Source: Chitinophagales bacterium (lineage in GTDB: Bacteria; Bacteroidota; Bacteroidia; Chitinophagales; Saprospiraceae). From it: 47,666 nt of DNA. Under the pieces are notes generated by a model. The model did no database searches, was not told the DNA's origin, and saw only the letters and a program-made list of their open reading frames with translations. Of the stretch, positions 9,713 to 18,819 are shown piece by piece. Location: positions 1 through 47,666 of the forward strand of contig JAFLBP010000039.1 of the NCBI GenBank assembly GCA_017303875.1, read 5' to 3'. Position 1 is the first letter of the stretch; each line of letters opens with the position of its first letter. The position numbers and the translations under genes are program-made.

Positions 9713-12700
9713 TTATTTACGGTAGAGGTGATCCTTCTTTTTATCCAGCACAATAACGCCAAGCAGGGTATTCAGGTCGGCGTTTTTGGCAATTTCCGGG
9801 TAGGTAAAGGCGGTTGGTATTTTACTGTGAAAAATATGATTGCGCAGGTTTCTTATTTTTTCCATTTGCCCGGATGGCCAGCCTGCAATTTCGCCCACTT
9901 TGTTGAAATCAATAAAATCATTAGGGCCTGCAATTTGTTTTAGTGCCTGAAAATCGAGACGATCCAGCAGGGCTTTTTCGGTTTCCAGCAGGTTTTTGGC
10001 AATACTCATGGCATCGTTTTGCAGGCGGGCGTGTTCCTGGATCAGGTCGCCGAGCAGGAGACTTTTGTCGTCTATTGCGCTGTATTTCTCCGGCGATGCT
10101 GCTTTGCGGCGATACAGGTAGGCTGCCAGTTTTTTCAGGGTATCGAGGTTTTCAATAAACAGGGTATCATCGAGCTGGTGGAAATAGAGTTGCAGCATCA
10201 CTTTTCCCTGTGTTTCCAATTGTAGCGGTATTTGCAGAGGACTTTCCCGCAGGCTGCCTACTTTGGTGGGCAGCACCCAGGTTTTGTCCTTGTCTATGGT
10301 CCGCATTGCAATTTTTCCCAAGGGGTTTATCTGCTCGAAGTATTGACTTGCAAAACGCCAGAGAATAGCGTCCTGGGTGATGGCTTTGTCGGCAGCCCCA
10401 ATGATTTTGCGTTTTACGGGCTTGCGCAGCGTTTCGGGCAGCGCTTCCAGATGCGCCATGTAGGCCGGGTTGTGGTAGTTTTCGCTGCGCAGCGGGCTGG
10501 TCATTTCAGCATTTTGGCGGACTATTTTTGAGTGGCTGTATGTTGAAAAATCCTTTATGCCAAGTAGTTTGATGGGCAGCAGCGGGTGTATGCTGAAGGG
10601 AATATGCGAGGGCGTCCGGAATTCGGGTTTTTCACCGTCGCTGCCTATTTTCAGGCGGCGGGCAATATCGGCTGCGGCTTGTTCCGATCCTTTTTCAAGG
10701 GTATTGCGCCATTGGTCGAGGCGTTGCAGGGTCGTTTGCAGAACACGCGCAAGCAGGTCGTCGAGCGAGGTGGCATTTTTTAGCAATTTATGCATTTCCT
10801 GAGGAATCCGATCCTTGTTTTCCGCGCAAATTGCATCAAGTATATCATAGAAAAAGGCCAGTTTTCTTTCGATCTTTTTCTTCAAATATGGCTTGCTTTC
10901 AGCTTCGTCTTCCAGTTTCGTCATGTACTGCAAACTGTAGTGAAAAATACTCAGTTGCTGGTATTCGTTGCGGCGCAGGAACTTGGGCTGCCAATCAAAA
11001 AACTGATAGCAGCGCATGATTTGTTCGTTTTTATCTGCGCGGGAAAGCTGGTGCGGGTCGTCCAGTATTTGTCGGAGTTGCTGCGTTATGTGTTCAAGGC
11101 GGGCCTGGGCCAATGTGCGCCAGTTGGCTTCGCGGGTGAGGCTGGGTGAGTGCCCGTGTTGGCGTTTGAGGGCGTGTGGGAGGCTGCCTTCATCCAGGTA
11201 CGCAAACTGCTTGTAATCGGGCTGTTTGGAGGCAGCCGCAAGCTTCAATTCTGCTTCGAGCGTGGGCAGGAAGGCTGTAAATTTTTCCCAAAAGCCGCCA
11301 TTGGGGGTATTTACCCGGCGTTCGATAAGTGCGATCATCAGGTTGCGCAGGGCATTGATGCCCAGTGAAAACACCTGCGCATCCGGGCCGGGCTTGTTTT
11401 TCAGGAGGATGTGTTCGCTGTCAACGCAAAGGCGATAGCCTTCCGCTTCGGGAAATTGTGCAAAAAAATGCACCATGCGCTTGAGCACCTGTTTTTGTTC
11501 GCCCGTTTCGGCGTCGGTTTTGCTTTCAATATCAAAGCGTTCAAAGGCCCAGTACCAATTGGGGGTCAGCCGTTTTTCGATGAGGTATTCTACGCACCAT
11601 TCTATAAATCGGCTGGAAGTGCGGAGTTTTTGGTCGGCTTGTCGGTACAGGTCGAAAAAGCGCACTTCCAGCGGAGCGGATTCCAGCTTACTGCACAGTT
11701 CTTTGCGCAGCAGGGGTTCCTTTTTATATTTTCCCTGAAAGGCCATCAGCCAGCCAGTGTATACTTGTCGCAGTTTTTCGCTGCCGCGCAGTTTGTATTT
11801 TTCATAATCGGCGAGGGTAATGGGCGTATCGCCATTGTTGCCGAGGTGGGCTTCGGGGTCTTTTTGGCCAAGTGCCGACAGGAGGGTTCTGCGTTCTTCA
11901 ATAAAGTATTGCAGGCGTTCACGCACAGCATTTTCGCCGAGGCGCAGTACATCAAGGAGCAGGCGTTGCATATCGTTTTTACCAAATCGGAACTGAAAAT
12001 CCTCCTCGCCGCTTAATTCCAGGTGAATGACGCCTGCTTTGGGCGTGTCTTCGTCATTTTTGAGATACTGTTCTATCCAGCGCCAGCCTTCGCACAGTCC
12101 TTGTTGTTCGCAAAATGCTTTCAGATCCTGTACATCTTCGCATTGGCGCCACGCGTTGGCATCCTGAATAAAGAGGGGAAAAAGCTCGGTGCTGTGGAGG
12201 AATTCAGGAACATCGTTTACGTGGGTGCCGATTTTATAAAATCTGCGGGCGGCGTTCAGGTCTTGCTGTTCGTCCTGGCTAAGGGTGTCATACAGATTTT
12301 CGTCGTGGTTGTAATACTTGCGGGCTGCGCCGTCGCGGTGGGCATAATGGCGGTAAATGAGGTGTTTAATCCGGTATTTGAGTTCGTCGTTTTTTTTGCT
12401 GCCGAAACGTTGCTGGAGCAATCGGCTCATTTCTCCGGTAGTCAGAAAAAGGCTAAGGAAAAAAGTACGGCCTTCCTGCGTTATGCGGTTGCCATTGTCG
12501 AATAGCGGGTGTTTAAGCAGGTTTTTCTGATAGAATTCTACGTCTGCGGGGTCGGAGACATTCTGGCTGTACATGGCATAGTCGTGCAGCGAGCGGATAA
12601 ATTCACGCAGGTCGGTATCAAAAGTAAGCTCGGCATAAAAGTGAAAAACATGGGAGTGGAAATTGCGCAGGGCGCGTAGCTTGTAGAGGAGGCGTCGGAT

Positions 12701-13033
12701 GCGGCGTTTGTCTTGCGTATCGAGGGCGTAGCCGGCCGTGTTGCGGTCGAGTTGATACCCTTTCCAGATATAATTTCGGAGCCGGGCATATATCTCATCG
12801 CTGAAATCATTATTGATCGGGCCATCTTGCAGAAACTGGTCAATAATGGGGCCGTACTTCGTATCCAGTTCTTTTTCGTCTTTTTCCAGCACTTTGTTTT
12901 CGCGCCAGTAATCAATGGTGCGCAGGAGTTTGGTAAAGGCGAGGTTGAAGAATACGGCGAATTCAGGGGCCTTACCACCCATGTACAATTCTTTTTCCGA
13001 GGGTGGTTGCTGGTTTTTTCTTGCGGCGAACAT
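9713..13033 (-). CDS. cas13b: Cas13b, type VI-B CRISPR RNA-guided RNase
   Basis: This 1106-residue effector uses a single crRNA to bind target RNA, then cuts it and bystander RNA with a composite HEPN active site. The N-terminal HEPN motif is RNFHSH (R123-H128). At the C-terminus RNLRNHIFH holds two overlapping RX4H matches (R1061-H1066 and R1064-H1069); the second, followed by SKIP, aligns best with known Cas13b. HEPN domains at the two extreme ends and a length of 1.1 kb residues separate it from Cas13a, c and d and from the ~800-residue small forms. The ATG at 13033 is preferred to the TTG at 13039 that would touch the upstream stop. It follows the membrane-protein gene by 6 nt and is followed by its array. 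No cas1 or cas2 is present. Confidence 0.95.
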   Translation of the reverse strand: MFAARKNQQPPSEKELYMGGKAPEFAVFFNLAFTKLLRTIDYWRENKVLEKDEKELDTKYGPIIDQFLQDGPINNDFSDEIYARLRNYIWKGYQLDRNTAGYALDTQDKRRIRRLLYKLRALRNFHSHVFHFYAELTFDTDLREFIRSLHDYAMYSQNVSDPADVEFYQKNLLKHPLFDNGNRITQEGRTFFLSLFLTTGEMSRLLQQRFGSKKNDELKYRIKHLIYRHYAHRDGAARKYYNHDENLYDTLSQDEQQDLNAARRFYKIGTHVNDVPEFLHSTELFPLFIQDANAWRQCEDVQDLKAFCEQQGLCEGWRWIEQYLKNDEDTPKAGVIHLELSGEEDFQFRFGKNDMQRLLLDVLRLGENAVRERLQYFIEERRTLLSALGQKDPEAHLGNNGDTPITLADYEKYKLRGSEKLRQVYTGWLMAFQGKYKKEPLLRKELCSKLESAPLEVRFFDLYRQADQKLRTSSRFIEWCVEYLIEKRLTPNWYWAFERFDIESKTDAETGEQKQVLKRMVHFFAQFPEAEGYRLCVDSEHILLKNKPGPDAQVFSLGINALRNLMIALIERRVNTPNGGFWEKFTAFLPTLEAELKLAAASKQPDYKQFAYLDEGSLPHALKRQHGHSPSLTREANWRTLAQARLEHITQQLRQILDDPHQLSRADKNEQIMRCYQFFDWQPKFLRRNEYQQLSIFHYSLQYMTKLEDEAESKPYLKKKIERKLAFFYDILDAICAENKDRIPQEMHKLLKNATSLDDLLARVLQTTLQRLDQWRNTLEKGSEQAAADIARRLKIGSDGEKPEFRTPSHIPFSIHPLLPIKLLGIKDFSTYSHSKIVRQNAEMTSPLRSENYHNPAYMAHLEALPETLRKPVKRKIIGAADKAITQDAILWRFASQYFEQINPLGKIAMRTIDKDKTWVLPTKVGSLRESPLQIPLQLETQGKVMLQLYFHQLDDTLFIENLDTLKKLAAYLYRRKAASPEKYSAIDDKSLLLGDLIQEHARLQNDAMSIAKNLLETEKALLDRLDFQALKQIAGPNDFIDFNKVGEIAGWPSGQMEKIRNLRNHIFHSKIPTAFTYPEIAKNADLNTLLGVIVLDKKKDHLYRK

Positions 13034-13039
13034 GTTCAA

Positions 13040-13720
13040 TTATTTTATGGAGGTGATTGAAATATAATAGGCGTAAAAAGTATGCAGGGTAGCGCTCATT
13101 TTCATGTGGCGGCGTTTGAGGGATATACGGCGCGAAATCACACAGAGGAAGAGGGCTACAAAAATACAAACGAAAGGAACAAGCGTTTGCGGGTCTGAAA
13201 AGTTCCCTTTTTTGTACAAATTTACAGAAAACACAAGGGAAGAAGCAAGTATGGCAAGAATGCCAAGCGCAACGAAATTGCGCAGGAAGACGTATTGGGT
13301 TTGAAGAATCCGGATTTTTTCGAGTTTACCGTTTACTTCAAGCACGTTGAAGGCGTGGTCGTAAAAATCGCCGCTTGCAGCGATGTCAACAGTGCCGTTT
13401 TCTTTGATAAAATTGATACTAAAATGTTTTGTGGCAATCTCATTGAGTTTTTGCGCCAGCGCGGGGCTTTTTTCAAGGATGGAAGCCCAGGAGTTCGGTA
13501 AGCCGCCAAAGATTTTTTCAAGGCGGGCGCCCGCTTCACTAAGTAAATGCCCGGCAAAATAGGAAAGCAACAGGAAAACAATCAGGAGCATGTTGTCGGG
13601 CAGCGGGACACCGGTTGCTGCCTGTCCATAGGTATTCAGCATCGCCCAGTACAGCAGAATGAGGGATGCACCGCCGGGAATAGCAAAGGAGAGGAGGTCG
13701 AAAAGCGAAAATTTTTCCAT
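13040..13720 (-). CDS. Four-helix membrane protein, Csx27-like VI-B accessory
   Basis: This 226-residue protein has four hydrophobic segments at about 9-28, 43-62, 148-167 and 180-196, an ~85-residue polar loop between helices 2 and 3, and a basic tail (RRISLKRRH). There is no signal peptide cleavage site and no RX4H motif, so it is not the HEPN-bearing Csx28 type. It lies 6 nt upstream of cas13b in the same direction, where type VI-B loci carry csx27 or csx28, and its topology fits Csx27. Csx27 is reported to modulate Cas13b interference and Csx28 to act at the membrane; either role here is inference. I cannot confirm family membership from sequence alone, so a new accessory family remains possible. 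Confidence 0.7.
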   Translation of the reverse strand: MEKFSLFDLLSFAIPGGASLILLYWAMLNTYGQAATGVPLPDNMLLIVFLLLSYFAGHLLSEAGARLEKIFGGLPNSWASILEKSPALAQKLNEIATKHFSINFIKENGTVDIAASGDFYDHAFNVLEVNGKLEKIRILQTQYVFLRNFVALGILAILASSLVFSVNLYKKGNFSDPQTLVPFVCIFVALFLCVISRRISLKRRHMKMSATLHTFYAYYISITSIK

Positions 13721-13754
13721 TTGTCGGAGTTATTGAAAATAAGGTATAGGCGGG

Positions 13755-13762
13755 CAAATATA
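13755..13762 (-). promoter_or_regulatory. -7 box for the csx27-like/cas13b operon
   Basis: CAAATATA on the plus strand reads TATATTTG on minus, an exact TAnnTTTG. It lies 34 nt before the ATG at 13720, giving a leader of about 25-30 nt. No clear -33 TTTG is found at 19-21 nt; TTTTGG lies only 12 nt upstream. Confidence 0.45.
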
Positions 13763-13899
13763 CTAAAACCATACCAAAATTCTTGTATTTCGAGGGCATC
13801 ACTGATTGTATAAATCCCTTTAGCTTTCTCGGCTCCACGCCGTTATTTAATTTTTTAACAATATAATGTCCAAAAGCAGGAGATCAAAAATAACAGCAC

Positions 13900-14208
13900 T
13901 CATCGCTCAAAAAATACTGCGCCATTTTCCATGCGCCAGATTTTCAGGGCGGTGAAACGAATCATAATATTGGAAAAGACAATGTGGAAATCCTGCGCTG
14001 TGAGGTTGGAGGCGTCTTCCGGGCGTTGGTGCAGGGTGGCCAAGCGCAGGATAATATCCTCCGGAATCTGCACTTCGTAGCTGAGTTTGCGCAAGTCTAC
14101 GGAGAGGGGCGGCTCGGCCAAAACGGCGAGGTATTGTTCCAGCAGACGGGAGAGGGCAAAGATATCGCTGATCCGCCGGGGATAGATACGCGTGGCTTTC
14201 GGCGGCAT
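13900..14208 (-). CDS. Small uncharacterised protein (102 aa)
   Basis: I do not recognise this protein. It is soluble, lacks a signal peptide, and is mostly predicted helical, with a basic start (MPPKATRIYPRR) and an aromatic tail (IWRMENGAVFFER). Its ATG at 14208 comes one base after the TGA of the OppB-type permease gene, so the two are very probably translated from one message. The gene ends the RND-permease run; 179 bp separate it from the CRISPR operon. The tight coupling supports it being real. Confidence 0.6.
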   Translation of the reverse strand: MPPKATRIYPRRISDIFALSRLLEQYLAVLAEPPLSVDLRKLSYEVQIPEDIILRLATLHQRPEDASNLTAQDFHIVFSNIMIRFTALKIWRMENGAVFFER

Positions 14209-14209
14209 T

Positions 14210-15607
14210 TCAGGTGTTTTTTTTGTCGCGGATGCGCGGATCGATGAGGCGGTATAAAATGTCTACAAGCAAATTGCCGCTAATGGATAAAATGGCCGTC
14301 ACCATCACCACCATTGCAATGACGGAAAAATCGCCCTGATGAAAGGCGTTGATGACCTTGAATCCCAATCCGCCGCGCACCAAAAAAATGGACTCCAGAA
14401 TATAAGAGCCGGCCAACAGGGCAGGCAGCAGTTCGCCAAACAGCGAAATAATCGGAAACAGTGCATTGCGGAAAGCATGGCGCCAGATCACCTGCTTTTC
14501 CGGCAAGCCTTTGGCCCGCGCGGTGCGGATATAGTCCTGGCCCATTACATCGAGCATGGCGCTGCGCATCTGAAAGGCGATCAGGGCAATCGGGTGGATG
14601 GCGATGGTAAGGGCTGCAAGCAGCAGGGTGGGAAAATGCCCGAAATACCAGGAAAAAATCCCTTCGTCGGCGGGTCGCCAGGCGCTTACTTCGCCCATAA
14701 TCTTGGGCAGGGGCAGGCCCGCGCCCTGGGTTGCGAACAACCACATGGCCATAGCGCCCCACCAGATGGTTGGCATGGCGTACATCCACAAAAGGCCGCG
14801 CCGGCTCCAGCGCTCGGCACGGGCGCCTTTTCGCCGCGCCATCCATACGCCCAGCGGAATACCAAGGGTGAAGGCTATCAGGTAGGCGGTTATCTGCAGG
14901 AGCAGGGTCTGGCAAAGGGCGGGCCACAGGTAAGCCCAGACCGGTTTGGCGCTTTTGCTGAGGCCAAAATCGCCGCCGCTGAAGGCGCGCAGCCAGTAGT
15001 GGTACTGGTTGTCGGCGCCGTTCCAGTACAGGGCTGGTTGCAGTCGTGTGCGCAGGGGCGCCTGAGGGCTGACGGCTAATGCCGATGCATTGAGCGCCTT
15101 TGCGGCCGTATTCAGGTGAGGGTAGTTTGAAAAAGTATCGGGGAAATGCAGGCTGCTCATTTCTTCTGCTGATGAAGCCCTGAAAAAACGATTGGCTAAT
15201 ATCCGCAGCGCTGTTTTTTGGGAAAAAGAATCCGGCAGGGTTTCTAATAAATCCGCCATTTGTGCGCTTTGGTCTTCAAATTGCCGGACAAGGCCAAAAT
15301 TGCCGCAGTGGGCCGTCAGTCGGGCCAAGCGTTCTTTGCGTTCCGGCGGAAAGATGCGATAAAAGGTATCCGGAAAAATGGCGCCGGTCAGGGTAAAATA
15401 AAAGGCTGGTTTATCCAGGAACAAATCGCCGGCGGTTTGCCGGCGATTGTTCAGCAATTCCTTGTAATTTTTGGTGCTTTGCAGGCTGGCATCTTCACTG
15501 TGCAGCAGGTCCGCATTAACGCAGTGGTTCAAACCGAAAATAACGGTTGAGACCATTAACAGCATCGGTACGGCCCAGGCAATACGTTGGAGGATGAAAC
15601 GCAGCAT
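14210..15607 (-). CDS. ABC transporter permease, OppB/DppB type
   Basis: This 465-residue inner-membrane protein resembles the first permease of peptide/nickel importers. A first helix lies at about 8-28, then a long extracytoplasmic insert (about 30-225), then five helices. The cytoplasmic coupling (EAA-like) loop YIRTARAKGLPEKQVIWRHA contacts the ATPase. The insert makes it longer than the ~310-residue enteric OppB, as is common in Bacteroidota. The partner OppC, the ATPases and a binding protein are absent from the window, so they must be encoded elsewhere. The gene begins 7 nt after the RND pump gene and is followed at once by a 102-residue unknown. Confidence 0.85.
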   Translation of the reverse strand: MLRFILQRIAWAVPMLLMVSTVIFGLNHCVNADLLHSEDASLQSTKNYKELLNNRRQTAGDLFLDKPAFYFTLTGAIFPDTFYRIFPPERKERLARLTAHCGNFGLVRQFEDQSAQMADLLETLPDSFSQKTALRILANRFFRASSAEEMSSLHFPDTFSNYPHLNTAAKALNASALAVSPQAPLRTRLQPALYWNGADNQYHYWLRAFSGGDFGLSKSAKPVWAYLWPALCQTLLLQITAYLIAFTLGIPLGVWMARRKGARAERWSRRGLLWMYAMPTIWWGAMAMWLFATQGAGLPLPKIMGEVSAWRPADEGIFSWYFGHFPTLLLAALTIAIHPIALIAFQMRSAMLDVMGQDYIRTARAKGLPEKQVIWRHAFRNALFPIISLFGELLPALLAGSYILESIFLVRGGLGFKVINAFHQGDFSVIAMVVMVTAILSISGNLLVDILYRLIDPRIRDKKNT

Positions 15608-15614
15608 AGCAGAA

Positions 15615-18600
15615 TTAATGGGTTACATCGCGTTTGCCACTCAGGAAGGTGTACATGGCCGGAATAACGAACAGCGTGAGCATCAGGGAGAACAGCAGGC
15701 CGCCAACAACCACTACGCCCAGCGGAATACGGCTGGTGGCCGCAGCGCCAAGCGCCAGCGCAATGGGCAATGCGCCCAGCACCGTGGCTAAGGTAGTCAT
15801 CAGGATGGGGCGCAAACGCGCTTTGGCTGCTTCAATAACGGCGCTTCGTTTGTCAAGGCCCTGTTCTCGTTTCTGGTTGGCAAATTCCACAATCAAAATA
15901 CCGTTTTTCGTCACCAACCCGATCAGCATAATCATCCCGATCTGGGAGAAAATATTGAACGTGTTGCCGGTCATCGACAGCGACAAATAAGCGCCGGCGA
16001 TGGCCAGGGGCACCGTGAGCATGATGATGAAAGGATCGCGGAAGCTCTCAAACTGGGCGGCGAGGATGAGGTAAATAAGCGCCAGGGCGAGGTAAAAGGC
16101 AAAGGCGGTGTTGCCGCTGCTCTCTTTGAAGTCGCGCGAGGGGCCGCTCAGGTCGGTGGCAAAACTGTCGTCAAGCACCTCCTTGCCGATGCGTTCCATG
16201 GCGGCGATGCCTTCTCCGAGGGTACGGCCGGGCGCAAGGGAAGCGCTGATGGTAGCGCTTTTGTATCGGTTGTAGTGATAGAGGGTTGGCGGGTTGCTGG
16301 TTTCCTGAAAACGCACTACGTTGTCGAGGCGGATGAGTTCGCCGCGGCGGTTGCGCACGGTCAGGGAAGCCAGGTCGAGGGGTTCGTCGCGGTCTTCGCG
16401 ATCCACCTGACCGATAACCTGATATTGTTTGCCATTCATCAGGAAGTACCCAAAACGGCGGCCGGAGAGGGCGAGTTGCAGGGTTTGGCTGATGTCGAGC
16501 ACGCTCAGTCCGAGTTCGGAAGCTTTGAGGCGGTCGATTTCAATTTGCAGCTCGGGTTTGTTGAATTTGAGGTTAACGTCGACGTTGCCGAAAACCGGTT
16601 CTTTGCGCGCCGCTTCGAGGAATTTGGGCACCGCGCCTTTTATTTTATCAAAATCAAAATTCTGAATAACGTATTGTACGGGCAGGCCGAAACCGGCAGC
16701 CAGGCTGGTGGAAATGGTTTGTTCCTGGTTGGGGAACAGGCGCGCGCCCTGCTCTTTGCGGTAGATTTTTACCAATTGATCGTAGATCTGCTGCTGCGAG
16801 CGCTCGCGTTCTTCAGGGTTGCCGAGCAACACGCTTACAAAACCGGAATTGGCCGATCCGGCGCCGATGCGGCCCGGCGCTGCAATACCAAAAACCATGC
16901 GGGCCTCCGGTACAGAGTCAATCGCGATTTTGGAATAATCGTAAATGAGTTGTTCGGTTTTATCGTAGTCGGTACCTTCCGGGGCGGTCATGTTCACGCG
17001 GATGATACTGCGGTCTTCCAGCGGCGCCAGCTCGCTTTTCAGTTGTTTCTGAAAATGCCAGATCATGGCCATACAACCGATCAGGATGGCCAGGGCCGAC
17101 CAGCGGAAACGCATAAACCCGCGCAGCATATTGCCGTACACGCGGTCCATTCCGACAAAGAACGGCTCTGTGGCATGGTAAAACCAGCCGTGTTTGGTAT
17201 TGCCGCCCAATTTTACATTCAGTACGGGCGTGAGGGTCAATGAGACAAAAGCCGAAATAAGCACGGCGCCAGCCACCACAATCCCGAACTCGCGGAACAG
17301 GCGGCCGGTGAATCCTTGCAGGAAAATAACAGGAATGAATACCACGGCCAGCGTCAGCGAAGTACTGATGACGGCAAAGAAGATTTCGCGGGAGCCTTCC
17401 CGCGCCGCCTTCCACTTGTCCATCCCTTCTTCTATTTTTTTGAAAATATTTTCCGTCACCACAATCCCGTCATCCACCACAAGCCCGGTAGCCAGTACGA
17501 TGGCCAGCAGCGTCAGCACGTTAATGGTAAACCCGAAGAGGTACATGATAAAAAATGCGCCGATCAGCGACACGGGAATGTCGATGAGGGGGCGGAGGGC
17601 GATGACCCAGTTTCGGAAGAACAGGTAGATGATGAGTACCACCAGGCCGATGGCAATGAACAGCGTTTCGGTCACCTCACTGATGGCGCGGCGCACGAAG
17701 AGCGATTTGTCGATGCCCACGTCGATGATAATATCTTCGGGCATTTCCTTTTTGAGTTGATCAAAGCGGCGATAAAATTCGTCGGTAATTTCTACCCAGT
17801 TGGAGCCGGGCTGCGGAATGACGGCCAAGGAGAGGCCCTGCACGAGGTTGCGGCGGGCGCCGCCTTCTTCGTTTTCGGGGCCGAGCACGGCCTGGCCAAT
17901 ATCGCGGAAGCGGATAGTGGCGCCGTTGACGGGGTTGGTGCTGATGAGCAGGTCGTTAAAATCTTCTTCTGTTTGGAGCCGGCCGAAGGTTTTTACGGTG
18001 AGTTCGGTGGCGTCGCCGCGCAGTTTACCGCCGGGTAGCTCTACGTTTTCGCGGTTGAGTGCGTTGAGTACGTCCTGAACGGTGAGTTGGTAGGCGGTTA
18101 ATTTGGCCGGGTCGAACCACAGGCGCATGGCGGGGCGTTTTTCCCCGAAAATATTGACGGCCGACACGCCGGGGATGGTCTGGATGCGTTCCACTACCAC
18201 ATTTTCGGCGTAATCGGTCAGTTCCATCATATTTCTCGACGTGCTTTGCATGGGCATGAAGAGAATGGGGTCGCCGCTGGCATCGGCTTTGCTGACCACG
18301 GGGGCGGCGTCAATATCCTGCGGCAACTCGCGCACGGACTGGCTGACTTTGTCGCGCACGTCGTTGGCGGCCTGCTCGAGGTCGGAGCCGAGTTCAAATT
18401 CAACGGTCACCACGCTGGTGCCGGTGGCAGACTGGGAGGAGATGGTACGGATGCCGGCAATGCCGTTCACCGCTTTTTCAATTGGCTCAGTTACCTGGCT
18501 TTCAATAACTTCCGCATTGGCTCCGGTGTAGGAGGTTCGGACGGTAATTACGGGGGGGTCAATGGCCGGATACTCGCGTACGCCGAGGAAGAAATACCCG

Positions 18601-18680
18601 ATGGCGCCGAAGAAAACGATGAGGATACTCATCACGGTAGCCAGTACGGGTCGATTGAGCGACAAGTCGGATAGATTCAT
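15615..18680 (-). CDS. RND-family efflux transporter (AcrB/MexB class)
   Basis: This 1021-residue inner-membrane pump exchanges protons for export of hydrophobic compounds. The proton-relay aspartates D403 and D404 stand in ATGLVVDDGIVV, and the matching lysine is in GLVTKNGILIVEF near the C-terminal third. Two homologous halves with large periplasmic loops (porter and docking domains) and a full family length are seen. The usual membrane-fusion protein and TolC-like gene are not adjacent; instead an OppB-type permease follows 7 nt later. The ATG at 18680 gives the classic start MNLSDLSLNRPVLATV. The substrate is unknown. Confidence 0.93.
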   Translation of the reverse strand: MNLSDLSLNRPVLATVMSILIVFFGAIGYFFLGVREYPAIDPPVITVRTSYTGANAEVIESQVTEPIEKAVNGIAGIRTISSQSATGTSVVTVEFELGSDLEQAANDVRDKVSQSVRELPQDIDAAPVVSKADASGDPILFMPMQSTSRNMMELTDYAENVVVERIQTIPGVSAVNIFGEKRPAMRLWFDPAKLTAYQLTVQDVLNALNRENVELPGGKLRGDATELTVKTFGRLQTEEDFNDLLISTNPVNGATIRFRDIGQAVLGPENEEGGARRNLVQGLSLAVIPQPGSNWVEITDEFYRRFDQLKKEMPEDIIIDVGIDKSLFVRRAISEVTETLFIAIGLVVLIIYLFFRNWVIALRPLIDIPVSLIGAFFIMYLFGFTINVLTLLAIVLATGLVVDDGIVVTENIFKKIEEGMDKWKAAREGSREIFFAVISTSLTLAVVFIPVIFLQGFTGRLFREFGIVVAGAVLISAFVSLTLTPVLNVKLGGNTKHGWFYHATEPFFVGMDRVYGNMLRGFMRFRWSALAILIGCMAMIWHFQKQLKSELAPLEDRSIIRVNMTAPEGTDYDKTEQLIYDYSKIAIDSVPEARMVFGIAAPGRIGAGSANSGFVSVLLGNPEERERSQQQIYDQLVKIYRKEQGARLFPNQEQTISTSLAAGFGLPVQYVIQNFDFDKIKGAVPKFLEAARKEPVFGNVDVNLKFNKPELQIEIDRLKASELGLSVLDISQTLQLALSGRRFGYFLMNGKQYQVIGQVDREDRDEPLDLASLTVRNRRGELIRLDNVVRFQETSNPPTLYHYNRYKSATISASLAPGRTLGEGIAAMERIGKEVLDDSFATDLSGPSRDFKESSGNTAFAFYLALALIYLILAAQFESFRDPFIIMLTVPLAIAGAYLSLSMTGNTFNIFSQIGMIMLIGLVTKNGILIVEFANQKREQGLDKRSAVIEAAKARLRPILMTTLATVLGALPIALALGAAATSRIPLGVVVVGGLLFSLMLTLFVIPAMYTFLSGKRDVTH

Positions 18681-18819
18681 AGTAGAATTTTACGCGTCAA
18701 ATATCTTTCAAATATCCAGCATTTCTCAACAATTTGCCGAATTTTGCGGAGTTGTTAAAACTACCTAAACAAAAAGCCCCTGCAAGCGGTTTTTGCCTTT
18801 TCATCCGATTCTTGTGCAC

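Noticed and set aside
13040..13720. Naming the membrane protein Csx28.
   Set aside because: No RX4H HEPN motif is present and there are four helices rather than one.
16275..17243. Plus-strand frame (322 codons) within the RND pump gene.
   Set aside because: It is a shadow of the pump's coding strand, with no recognisable domain.
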